Positions 1 to 6,725 of a DNA stretch of 11,301 bases are shown in pieces. The stretch covers positions 1 to 11,301 of the forward strand of contig URJU01000060.1 of the NCBI GenBank assembly GCA_900548315.1. Reading direction: 5' to 3'. The translations under genes were made by a program, and so were the position numbers. A model generated the notes under the pieces. The model saw nothing but the letters and a program-made list of their open reading frames with translations. It searched no databases and was not told where the DNA came from. Numbering within the stretch: the first letter of the stretch is position 1; each line of letters starts with the position of its first letter. The DNA is from an uncultured Coprococcus sp. (GTDB lineage: Bacteria; Bacillota; Clostridia; Lachnospirales; Lachnospiraceae).

Positions 1-67
1 GAATAAAACTTTATACATGACGGTAAAAGTAAAATAAAAAAATAAAACGCATATTTATACTATCCAA

Positions 68-140
68 ATCACATGCTTGTGTGATATAACTTTATCTATA
101 TGATGTGATGATGCATTATCCCACAAATGAGTTATCACAT
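68..140. repeat. TGTGAT/ATCACA repeat cluster (possible operators)
   Basis: Four copies of one hexamer, in both orientations, lie within 73 bp: ATCACA at 68-73, TGTGAT at 80-85, TGTGAT at 104-109 and ATCACA at 134-139. The first two form an inverted repeat with a 6-bp spacer over the -35 region. The last two extend to ATGTGAT (103-109) and ATCACAT (134-140), a perfect 7-bp inverted repeat overlapping the -10 edge and the leader. This layout would suit a dimeric repressor or activator, but no regulator is identified and AT-rich chance matches are possible. Confidence 0.4.
77..104 (+). promoter_or_regulatory. Candidate promoter of the nhaC-family gene
   Basis: A -35-like TTGTGT (77-82) is followed after 16 bp by a -10-like TATGAT (99-104). 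Transcription would start near 111, giving a leader of about 70 nt before the start codon at 180. The -35 is imperfect, so this is a moderate call. The promoter overlaps a cluster of TGTGAT/ATCACA motifs, which suggests that a DNA-binding regulator may act on it. Confidence 0.45.
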
Positions 141-165
141 ATATTTATGATACGAAAAGAAGATC

Positions 166-173
166 AGGGAGGA
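166..173 (+). promoter_or_regulatory. Ribosome binding site deciding the nhaC start
   Basis: AGGGAGGA lies 6 bp before the ATG at 180. The reading frame stays open upstream to 105, but no comparable site precedes the earlier candidate starts, so this site fixes the start at 180. Confidence 0.8.
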
Positions 174-179
174 TCACAG

Positions 180-1850
180 ATGAAGAGCAGTAGGAAAAAT
201 CTAATAGCCATTGCCGTGGTAATTCTTATTATTGCGGTTCTTGGAATTGTGTCCATATATGTGGACAAGATTCCGTCACCGTCTACATATGCAACATTCT
301 GGGCACTTGTGCCGTCTGTTGTGGCAATTACTCTGGCACTTATAACCAAAGAAGTGTATAGTTCACTTTTTATAGGAATTGTAATAGGTGGAGTATTTGC
401 ATCAGGATTCAGTTTTACGGGAAGTATATCAAATGTATTGCAGAACGGTCTCATAGCACAGCTTTCAGACTCTTATAATGTGGGTATACTCATATTTCTC
501 GTAATACTGGGAACCATAGTTGCCCTTATGAACAAGGCTGGCGGTTCAAAGGCATTTGGAGACTGGGCAGCAACTCATATCAAAACTAGACAGGGTGCAC
601 AGCTTTGCACAGTTCTTTTAGGAGTATTGATATTCATTGATGACTATTTTAACTGTCTTACAGTTGGAAGTGTCATGAAACCGGTTACAGACAAGCACAG
701 GATATCAAGGGCCAAGTTTGCATATGTTATAGATGCAACTGCAGCACCTATATGTATCATAGCTCCGGTATCATCGTGGGCTGCAGCTGTTAGTGGATTT
801 GTAAAGGGAGAGGATGGATTTGGTTTGTTTATAAAGGCAATACCATACAACTATTACTCTTTCCTTACTCTTGCCATGATGATAGCAATGATAGTGATGA
901 AGGTAGAGTTTGGTCCTATGGAAAAGCACGAACTGAATGCGCTTAAGGGGGATCTGCTTTCACTTGGAGATGGAAAGAAGACAGTTACAGCTGAGGAAAC
1001 AGATGCTGTGAACAGCAATGGAAAGGTGATCGATCTTATAATTCCGATCATCTGTCTTGTTGTTTGTTGTGTAATAGGAATGATCTACACAGGCGGATTT
1101 TTCAGCGGAGTAGGTTTTGTTGAGGCGTTTTCAAACAGTGATGCTTCAGTTGGACTTGCGATAGGAAGTTTGTTTGGTTTACTCATAACAATTCTGTTAT
1201 ATGTGATAAGAGGTGTCCTTGACTTCAGTAAATGTATGGAGGCCATACCTGAGGGATTCAAGGCGATGGTGCCTGCGATATTGATTCTGACATTTGCATG
1301 GACTCTCAAGGGAACTACAGATATGATGGGGGCAAAGGATTTCGTACAGAATGCTATGACATCAGCATCGGGAAGTCTGTTCAGCCTTTTACCGGCAGTT
1401 ATATTCATAGTTGGATGTCTTATGGCGTTTGCAACTGGAACATCATGGGGTACGTTTGGAATTCTTATTCCTATAGTGTGTGCTGTATTTGAGGGAAAGA
1501 ACAACGAGCTTATGATCGTGGCAATATCAGCATGTATGGCGGGAGCTGTATGTGGAGATCACTGTTCTCCTATATCAGATACAACAATAATGGCATCTGC
1601 AGGAGCTGAATGCAACCATGTAAATCATGTATCAACACAGTTACCATATGCTATAACAGCAGCTATAATGTCATTTGTCTCATATGCAATAGTAGGACCA
1701 CTCACATACAGATTTCATGTAAAGTGGTTTGTGATGCTGCCTTTATTTATAGCACTTATGATCATACTCGTGTTTGTTCTTAAGGTTATTAAAAAGCAGA
1801 ATCCTGCAAGCTATGCAAATGCGGATACAAGGGTGGCTGATACCGAGTAG
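180..1850 (+). CDS. NhaC-family Na+/H+ antiporter
   Basis: A 556-residue polytopic membrane protein that probably exchanges cytoplasmic Na+ for H+ (or a related organic substrate pair) across the cell membrane. Membrane segments run from residues 8-27 through to about 516-536, broken by a hydrophilic loop near 243-283. Family hallmarks are visible: a DDYFNCLTVGSVMKP block at 154-168, a small-residue block TAAPICIIAPVSSWAAAVSG at 187-206, ATGTSWGTFG at 418-427, and GDHCSPISDTT at 459-469 followed by a His-rich stretch (residues 480-483). The length fits the longer NhaC-type transporters of Clostridia. The start at 180 is chosen for its strong upstream ribosome binding site. It stands alone between its own promoter and a terminator. 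NhaC-like proteins also include malate/lactate, tyrosine and basic amino-acid exchangers, so the substrate is not certain. Confidence 0.88.
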   Translation: MKSSRKNLIAIAVVILIIAVLGIVSIYVDKIPSPSTYATFWALVPSVVAITLALITKEVYSSLFIGIVIGGVFASGFSFTGSISNVLQNGLIAQLSDSYNVGILIFLVILGTIVALMNKAGGSKAFGDWAATHIKTRQGAQLCTVLLGVLIFIDDYFNCLTVGSVMKPVTDKHRISRAKFAYVIDATAAPICIIAPVSSWAAAVSGFVKGEDGFGLFIKAIPYNYYSFLTLAMMIAMIVMKVEFGPMEKHELNALKGDLLSLGDGKKTVTAEETDAVNSNGKVIDLIIPIICLVVCCVIGMIYTGGFFSGVGFVEAFSNSDASVGLAIGSLFGLLITILLYVIRGVLDFSKCMEAIPEGFKAMVPAILILTFAWTLKGTTDMMGAKDFVQNAMTSASGSLFSLLPAVIFIVGCLMAFATGTSWGTFGILIPIVCAVFEGKNNELMIVAISACMAGAVCGDHCSPISDTTIMASAGAECNHVNHVSTQLPYAITAAIMSFVSYAIVGPLTYRFHVKWFVMLPLFIALMIILVFVLKVIKKQNPASYANADTRVADTE

Positions 1851-1909
1851 ATGATAAATAACAAAAAATACTGATGCTGCAAAAATTTATGATAAATTAC
1901 AAAAAGCGA

Positions 1910-1938
1910 TTGACTTATGATAGAGTATAAGTTATTAT
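1910..1938 (+). promoter_or_regulatory. Strong sigma-A-type promoter in the intergenic region
   Basis: TTGACT (1910-1915) and TATTAT (1933-1938) are separated by exactly 17 bp, the optimal vegetative spacing. Transcription would start near 1944-1946. The next coding start is at 2209, but an intrinsic terminator ends at 2016, so most transcripts from this promoter should be only about 70 nt long. Confidence 0.65.
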
Positions 1939-1943
1939 GTGAG

Positions 1944-2016
1944 AGTAGAGTTTTCATTTATTTGAATCCTCTCTCCCCTCATTATGGTGACCAGGTTCCT
2001 CCTGGTCACTTTTTTT
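1944..2016 (+). ncRNA. Candidate C-rich small RNA of about 70 nt
   Basis: The segment lies between a well-formed promoter and an intrinsic terminator and has no credible open frame. It carries a C/U-rich stretch CCTCTCTCCCCTC (1968-1980) and a terminator loop region TTCCTCCT (1996-2003). Both are complementary to Shine-Dalgarno-type sequences. Known Gram-positive small RNAs often pair with target ribosome binding sites through such C-rich segments. The alternative is that the promoter is spurious and the hairpin only ends the nhaC transcript, or that this is an attenuated leader of the downstream operon. No known RNA family is recognised. Confidence 0.4.
1987..2016 (+). terminator. Intrinsic terminator after nhaC / candidate sRNA
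   Basis: A perfect 9-bp stem GTGACCAGG (1987-1995) / CCTGGTCAC (2001-2009) with a 5-nt loop TTCCT is followed by seven T residues (2010-2016). This is a textbook rho-independent terminator. It is the first strong terminator after the antiporter stop codon, so it would end that transcript as well as any short transcript from the promoter at 1910-1938. Confidence 0.9.
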
Positions 2017-2026
2017 GTTCTATTTG

Positions 2027-2073
2027 GTGAGTTTCCAGAAAGACATTTGGTTTGATAACTGGTCACTTTATAT
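2027..2073 (+). repeat. Second, degenerate terminator-like hairpin
   Basis: GTGA (2027-2030) and CCAG (2035-2038), split by GTTT, can pair with CTGGTCAC (2059-2066), which is followed by the T-rich TTTATATT. The octamer CTGGTCAC is an exact copy of 2002-2009 in the true terminator. The long loop, 4-nt bulge and interrupted T run make it weak as a terminator. It may be a decayed duplicate of the first hairpin. Confidence 0.35.
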
Positions 2074-2103
2074 TTGTTAATTTGAGATGATATGTATTAT
2101 GAT
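2074..2103 (+). promoter_or_regulatory. Candidate promoter of the MoxR operon
   Basis: TTGTTA (2074-2079) and TATGAT (2098-2103) are 18 bp apart, giving a transcript start near 2110 and a leader of about 100 nt before the ATG at 2209. An overlapping TATTAT (2095-2100) has a poorer 15-bp spacing. It lies downstream of the terminator, as expected for the operon's own promoter. The remaining 2104-2190 stretch shows no clear secondary structure or riboswitch. Confidence 0.45.
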
Positions 2104-2208
2104 ATATTCTATATTGGATGGGGGACTATGTGTAGAAAGTATCCACCATCTAAAATGTAGTGATAGGCATACAATAAATATAATAAACTAAAAGGAAAGA
2201 GAGTAGAT

Positions 2209-3210
2209 ATGCAGGATAACAAGGAGATAAACAAAGAGATTACCAATGAGGAAGTTCAGAGGGCTGCGGGGATAATCAGCAGACTTCTAGGCTACTATAA
2301 CAGCAAGGTGGTGGGACAGCCCAATCTAGGCTACTCGCTCCTTGTGGCGATGATGACAAATGGACATGTGTTGCTTGAGTCTGTTCCGGGACTTGCTAAG
2401 ACTACAGCAGCCAGGGTTATGACGGAGGCGGTAAATGGTTCTTTTTCAAGGATACAGTGTACGCCTGATCTGATACCTAGCGATATTATTGGTACTCAGA
2501 TTTACAATATGGCAACTAACACATTTGAGGACAAGATTGGTCCGGTACACTCAAATTTTGTGCTTTTGGATGAGATAAACAGATCCAGTGCAAAGACTCA
2601 GAGTGCCATGCTTGAGGCAATGCAGGAGAGAGAGGTAAGTATAGGCGGAAAGACTTACAAGCTGCCGGATGTGTTTGTGGTTATCGCGACTCAAAATCCG
2701 ATAGAGTCAGAGGGAACTTACGTGCTTTCTGAGGCACAGCTCGACAGATTCCTACTGAAGGAGACACTTACATATCCTGGCCCTGCTGAGGAGATGGAGA
2801 TACTCAATAGAGTTGAGGCTGATGTATTTACAGATAATGCGGCGGTTGCGTCTATAGAAGATGTGCTTTATCTGCAGAGTCTCTGCAAGAGGGTGTATAT
2901 AGATCCTGCCATTAAAAAGTATATTGTAGACATAGTGCAGGCATCCAGAAATACAGACAAATTTATGGATCCAAAACTTTCACAGTATATAGCTATGGGG
3001 GCAAGTACAAGAGCAGCTATAGCGTTTATGGAGACAGCAAAGGCAGTGGCACTCATAAATGGCAGACGATATTGTGTTCCAGATGATGTTAAGGCACTTA
3101 GGTACTCGGTACTTAGACATAGGATCATGCTGACATTTGCTGCGGTAGCAGATGGTGCGAGAATTGAGAATATAATAGATGCCATCATAGGTGCTGTTAA
3201 AACTCCATAA
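2209..3210 (+). CDS. MoxR-family AAA+ ATPase
   Basis: A soluble 333-residue ATPase of the MoxR group, thought to work as a chaperone that remodels or activates partner vWA-domain proteins. Visible motifs are: P-loop SVPGLAKTT at 58-66 (the first glycine of the motif is Ser here, a common swap in MoxR proteins); Walker B LLDEINRSSAKTQSAMLEAM at 119-138; sensor-1 ATQNP at 160-164; and LDRF at 178-181, carrying an arginine in the expected finger region. The C-terminal lid runs from about 190 to 333. Length is typical. The ATG is preceded by AAAGGAAAGAG (2192-2202). It is the first gene of a six-gene operon and is followed by the DUF58 gene, the usual MoxR partner order. The assignment is firm; the cellular client is unknown. 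Confidence 0.93.
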   Translation: MQDNKEINKEITNEEVQRAAGIISRLLGYYNSKVVGQPNLGYSLLVAMMTNGHVLLESVPGLAKTTAARVMTEAVNGSFSRIQCTPDLIPSDIIGTQIYNMATNTFEDKIGPVHSNFVLLDEINRSSAKTQSAMLEAMQEREVSIGGKTYKLPDVFVVIATQNPIESEGTYVLSEAQLDRFLLKETLTYPGPAEEMEILNRVEADVFTDNAAVASIEDVLYLQSLCKRVYIDPAIKKYIVDIVQASRNTDKFMDPKLSQYIAMGASTRAAIAFMETAKAVALINGRRYCVPDDVKALRYSVLRHRIMLTFAAVADGARIENIIDAIIGAVKTP

Positions 3211-3276
3211 CATCAAGATGGCATTTGACGGATATTAAGAGAGATTTTGCTCATAAAGCGAGTAGGTATTAGATAT

Positions 3277-4173
3277 ATGAAGATGACATATGTCCCTCGA
3301 ATACAGGGAAACATGAACGGGTTAAAGACGATATACACGACCAGGGCAACGTCCAGGATCATAGATGGTTCATACAATTCTATATATAAGGGACGGAGTA
3401 TGAACTTTGACGAGCTCAGAGAGTATGTGGTTGGTGATGATATAAAGGATATAGATTGGAAGGCGTCTGCAAGAAGTCAGAAACTCCTGATAAGACAGTA
3501 CATAGCTGAGAAGAAACACAATATAATGTTGGTGATGGATGCCAACAGAAGAATGCTTGCAAATGCGAATGAGTCACAGGAGAAAAAGGATATTGCACTT
3601 ATGGCGGCGGGAACGCTTGCATGTATGGTGAGTGCAAATGGCGATTATGTAAGTGCGACATACTCTGATGCATCGTCTATCCAGCACTTCCCTTTTAAAA
3701 CAGGGCTTATTAATGTGGAAAATATAATGGCTGCGTATGACCGGGATTCGTCGATGAATAATGGATCAGAACTTGGAGCTGCGCTCGAGTTCATATCAAG
3801 GAACATAAGAAGAAGGATGATAATGCTGATCGTGACTGATCTGGAGGGAGTGCATGAACTCTCAGATAGGCTGCTCAGACAGCTCAAGGTAATGCATGAT
3901 ATTTTACTGATATGTGTTGACGATGCGGATATAAAAGGCAAGCGAGTATACAATGTGACATCTGGTGGCTATTTGCCGGATTTTATCTCCGAGGATAGAA
4001 AAATAGCCAGAAATGAGAGCAAGCGCAGACAAATGATAGCGGAGGAATGTGCGGATAAGATGAAGTCGGTGGGGATTACCTATCAGACTGTTGATTCGAC
4101 AGAAGACATGGATGAAAAGATAGCCGGGCTGTTAAACAGACACAGACAGGAGAGTACGGCTGTCTGCAGATAG
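3277..4173 (+). CDS. DUF58 domain protein, MoxR partner
   Basis: A DUF58 protein of about 298 residues. The signature block is clear: YKGRSMNFDELREYVVGDDI (37-56), then KDIDWKASARSQKLLIRQY (57-75) with E78 just after it. A vWA-like fold follows, with LVMDANRRM (85-93) where the metal site is expected and LIVTDLEG (184-191). Only the first aspartate of the DxSxS motif is kept, so metal binding looks lost or altered. Unlike longer DUF58 proteins, it has no N-terminal membrane pair and should be cytosolic, beside the ATPase. The start is uncertain: ATG 3277 has AGTAGG 10 bp upstream, ATG 3283 is possible, and an in-frame TTG at 3247 with AAGAGAG just before it would add 10 residues. The role is probably adaptor or client of MoxR. 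Confidence 0.88.
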   Translation: MKMTYVPRIQGNMNGLKTIYTTRATSRIIDGSYNSIYKGRSMNFDELREYVVGDDIKDIDWKASARSQKLLIRQYIAEKKHNIMLVMDANRRMLANANESQEKKDIALMAAGTLACMVSANGDYVSATYSDASSIQHFPFKTGLINVENIMAAYDRDSSMNNGSELGAALEFISRNIRRRMIMLIVTDLEGVHELSDRLLRQLKVMHDILLICVDDADIKGKRVYNVTSGGYLPDFISEDRKIARNESKRRQMIAEECADKMKSVGITYQTVDSTEDMDEKIAGLLNRHRQESTAVCR

Positions 4174-4192
4174 TATATAAAGGAGATAATAT

Positions 4193-4666
4193 ATGGAGAG
4201 TTCGGTTAGCCTTCAAGATCCGTTTACATATGCAGTGTGGCCATTGGTGGCAGCCGGCATGGTGGTGCTTGCTGCACTGATATTCTGGTCGGTGGTGTTG
4301 GTTCTTAGAAGACGTGCAAATGCCCCTGAAAAGCCAGTGGTCAGAATATTGAGTCCGGAGGACAGGGAGCGGATAAAGAGAAAATATATGGCAGAGATTG
4401 ATAAAATAGGAGTAGATTTTGACGGCGGAAAGTTGGATATACGACATGCATATCAGAAGATGAGTATGTGTATAAGAAAATTTGTAAATGAGATGACGGG
4501 CATAAAGGTTCAGAATTACACATTGCAGGATATAGGTACATTGGGTATCCCAGATCTTTATACCCTTGTGGCAGAGTATTATGCACCGGAATTTGCACGA
4601 AGGTCAGAGGGGGATGTCAAAAATTCTCTGGCAAGGACAAGGAGTATGATTGAGAGATGGATCTGA
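4193..4666 (+). CDS. Small single-pass membrane protein of the MoxR/vWA operon
   Basis: A 157-residue protein with one strong membrane segment at about 14-38, followed by an Arg-rich cytosolic flank (RRRAN) and a helical cytosolic domain. The domain carries EKPVVRILSPEDRERIKRKY (46-65) and a conserved-looking core of AYQKMSMCIRKFVNEMTGI (86-104), then VQNYTLQDI (106-114) and YTLVAEYYAPEF (123-134). Its place between DUF58 and the first vWA gene matches the slot of DUF4381-type proteins in other MoxR/Bat operons, and its size and topology agree; the family match itself is an inference. The ATG at 4193 has AAAGGAGAT a few bases upstream. The gene overlaps the next by 10 bp, implying coupled translation and possibly a stoichiometric partner. 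No enzymatic motif is seen. Confidence 0.8.
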   Translation: MESSVSLQDPFTYAVWPLVAAGMVVLAALIFWSVVLVLRRRANAPEKPVVRILSPEDRERIKRKYMAEIDKIGVDFDGGKLDIRHAYQKMSMCIRKFVNEMTGIKVQNYTLQDIGTLGIPDLYTLVAEYYAPEFARRSEGDVKNSLARTRSMIERWI

Positions 4667-5703
4667 AATACAGATGGATTATATGGGTGGGGATAGTTGT
4701 GGCTGTAGCCATGATCGTCAGCCTGTTTATCGGACGTAGAGAGAAAAAAAAGAAATATGATGGCGGCAAAAAGATAGCAGGACCAATATACAGCAGAGAT
4801 GAGGAGTATTTTAAAAGAAAAGTCAATGTGTATAGGATAGGTCTTGCTATGGTGATCATTGCATGTATATTGTCACTAGTATTTTCATTTTTTATGATGG
4901 CAAGACCATATAAAAAAGAACGTGTACAAGATGAGAGGTACTGCAGAGATATAATGCTTTGCATAGACATATCAACATCAGTAGATTATCTGAACGAAAA
5001 TCTTCTTGAAGAACTCAAAGAAACAGTGGATCAGCTGCATGGGGAGAGATTTGGCATAGTACTTTTCAATACAAGCCCAATATTGCTTTCTCCACTCACC
5101 GATGATTATGAATACATCAAAGAAGAACTGGATATGATCGCGAAGTGCCTTAAATACAGAAACTCAGAAAACACCGATGATATGTTCTCAAATGGTATGA
5201 GTGACATGTATGAGTGGCTTTACTATGACAGCTATATAACATCAGGAACATTGGTTGGAAATGAGGAGAGAGGTAGTTCGCTTATAGGAGACGGGCTTGC
5301 GGCGGCAGCCTGTGATTTCTCTGACAAAGATAAGGACAGAACCAAGATCGTAATATTCTCAACGGACAATGACATACAGGGGAATCCAGTGGCTACATTG
5401 GATGAGGCGGCGTCTATATGCAAAAATAGCGGAGTGACGGTGTATGGCGTGGGAACGAAGGAGATGACTCCGGAGAACAGATTATCAATGAAAAAAGCAG
5501 TTGAGAGCACGGGAGGACAGTTTTTTCTTGAGGAGGAATCGGGTACATTTGACCAAATCGTCACTTCAATAGAGAAGGTAAGCAAAAATCTCGTTAAGAC
5601 AAGGACTGTCGTTGAGGAGATACCGAAAGTTGAGATCCCATTTATCGCCATGCTGATAGCATTTGCGGCAATGCTTGGCATAGGCAGGATTATAAAGTTA
5701 TGA
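4657..5703 (+). CDS. BatA-like membrane-anchored vWA protein
   Basis: A 348-residue protein with membrane segments at about 7-26, 58-81 and 325-345, the typical layout of Bat-type vWA proteins. The vWA domain (about 97-312) has a full-looking metal site start, D104-I-S106-T-S108, an FSTDNDIQGNP strand-loop with D237, and a Ser (S208) where the MIDAS threonine would lie in GSSLIGDGLAA. VTVYGVGTKEMTP (260-272) matches the late beta-strand of BatA/BatB proteins. The domain carries an insert of about 40 residues (165-205) rich in Asp, Tyr and Ser. The start overlaps the previous gene by 10 bp. It is expected to bind a divalent metal and a protein ligand under control of the operon's MoxR ATPase. 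Confidence 0.88.
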   Translation: MDLKYRWIIWVGIVVAVAMIVSLFIGRREKKKKYDGGKKIAGPIYSRDEEYFKRKVNVYRIGLAMVIIACILSLVFSFFMMARPYKKERVQDERYCRDIMLCIDISTSVDYLNENLLEELKETVDQLHGERFGIVLFNTSPILLSPLTDDYEYIKEELDMIAKCLKYRNSENTDDMFSNGMSDMYEWLYYDSYITSGTLVGNEERGSSLIGDGLAAAACDFSDKDKDRTKIVIFSTDNDIQGNPVATLDEAASICKNSGVTVYGVGTKEMTPENRLSMKKAVESTGGQFFLEEESGTFDQIVTSIEKVSKNLVKTRTVVEEIPKVEIPFIAMLIAFAAMLGIGRIIKL

Positions 5704-5746
5704 TGAACAAGATATAGGCATAAACGTATAGGAATAGGTAGAAGAA

Positions 5747-6715
5747 ATGAGAATCAATCCAATAATACCAATTTGGCTAATGACAATATTGTGTGTAGGC
5801 ATGCTTTTCCTAAAAAGAAGAAACATGGCGGCGTACATCCGACAGATAATAGCTGTGACGCTTATATTTCTTATAAATCTCAGGATAATGGTTCCGAGTG
5901 CAAATGTCAGTACTAATACACAGACACTTGACACTTATGTGTTGTTTGTGGTGGATGATACTATAAGCATGCTCGCAAGGGACTATGATGGGGATACGGA
6001 AAGGCTTACGGCAGTAAAAAGGGATTGTAGTCACATAATAGAACAATTAGATGGTGCAAAATTTGCGGTGATAAGCTTTAACAACAATGCAAATCTTGTG
6101 GCACCTTACACAGACAACTCGAAATATGCCAATGATGTGATAGACTCCTTATATCCTCTCGATTCATTGTATGCAAGGGGAACATCCATGAACGTGTGCC
6201 TTGATGTTATGACGGACACACTGAAGAGGGCAAGAGAGAAAGCCGATGGAAGTGTGGTCGTATTTTTTATAAGTGATGGTGAGATCACAAATGAAGATAG
6301 GCTTGAATCGTTCAAAGCGGCTGCAAAATATGTGGACGGTGGGGCTGTGCTTGGATATGGCACCAAGGATGGCGGGAATATGTATGTAAAATCATACTAT
6401 ACCGATCAGGAGGAATTGCTTGAGGATACATCAGCATATCCTAGAAAACCGGCTGTATCCAAAATTGATGAGAACAATCTAAAGAGTATAGCTGATGATT
6501 TGAAAGTCTCATATATAAATATGAATGATTCACAGAACATAGATCCAGTGCTGGAAAAGATACAGAGGGAAAGCACAGGTGACAGCAAGACCGGAAAAGT
6601 GAATGGGTTTGTGGATATATATTATATATTTGCAGCTTTATTTGCGGTTTTGTTGATGCTTGATTTTGGGGATGTCAGAAGAAAAGCAAGAGAGTTTGCA
6701 CAGCGAAAGGAATAG
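5747..6715 (+). CDS. BatB-like membrane-anchored vWA protein
   Basis: A 322-residue vWA protein with membrane segments at about 6-22, 31-49 and 288-306. The domain begins YVLFVVDDTISM, so the metal motif reads D70-x-T72-x-S74, with Thr in place of the usual first Ser; T146 in RGTSMN and D177 in FISDGE complete a plausible MIDAS. The later region GYGTKDGG (203-210) followed by PAVSKIDENNLKSIADDL (235-252) matches the BatB pattern of a GT..G block, then VSKLD...L..IA, which separates it from the upstream BatA-like paralogue. A 43-bp gap precedes it, ending with AGGTAGAAG before the ATG. It probably pairs with the BatA-like protein in the membrane. Confidence 0.87.
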   Translation: MRINPIIPIWLMTILCVGMLFLKRRNMAAYIRQIIAVTLIFLINLRIMVPSANVSTNTQTLDTYVLFVVDDTISMLARDYDGDTERLTAVKRDCSHIIEQLDGAKFAVISFNNNANLVAPYTDNSKYANDVIDSLYPLDSLYARGTSMNVCLDVMTDTLKRAREKADGSVVVFFISDGEITNEDRLESFKAAAKYVDGGAVLGYGTKDGGNMYVKSYYTDQEELLEDTSAYPRKPAVSKIDENNLKSIADDLKVSYINMNDSQNIDPVLEKIQRESTGDSKTGKVNGFVDIYYIFAALFAVLLMLDFGDVRRKAREFAQRKE

Positions 6716-6725
6716 AGATACAGAG

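Noticed and set aside
111..179. Sodium or other riboswitch in the antiporter leader
   Set aside because: The leader is only about 70 nt and shows no recognisable riboswitch core, only the short ATCACAT repeat.
1298..1492. Alternative-frame plus-strand open frame inside the antiporter gene
   Set aside because: It lies wholly within a well-supported gene and its translation has no recognisable features.
1085..1504. Antisense open frame of 139 codons opposite the antiporter gene
   Set aside because: It mirrors the codon pattern of the real gene on the other strand, has no ribosome site or recognisable domain, and the sense frame carries clear NhaC motifs.
1984..2055. Short open frame of 23 codons starting within the terminator region
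   Set aside because: It reads through the terminator stem and T run and has no ribosome binding site, so it cannot be a usual leader peptide.
1941..2103. T-box or metabolite riboswitch before the MoxR operon
   Set aside because: No T-box bulge sequence or known riboswitch core is visible, and the segment before the terminator is too short for a T-box.
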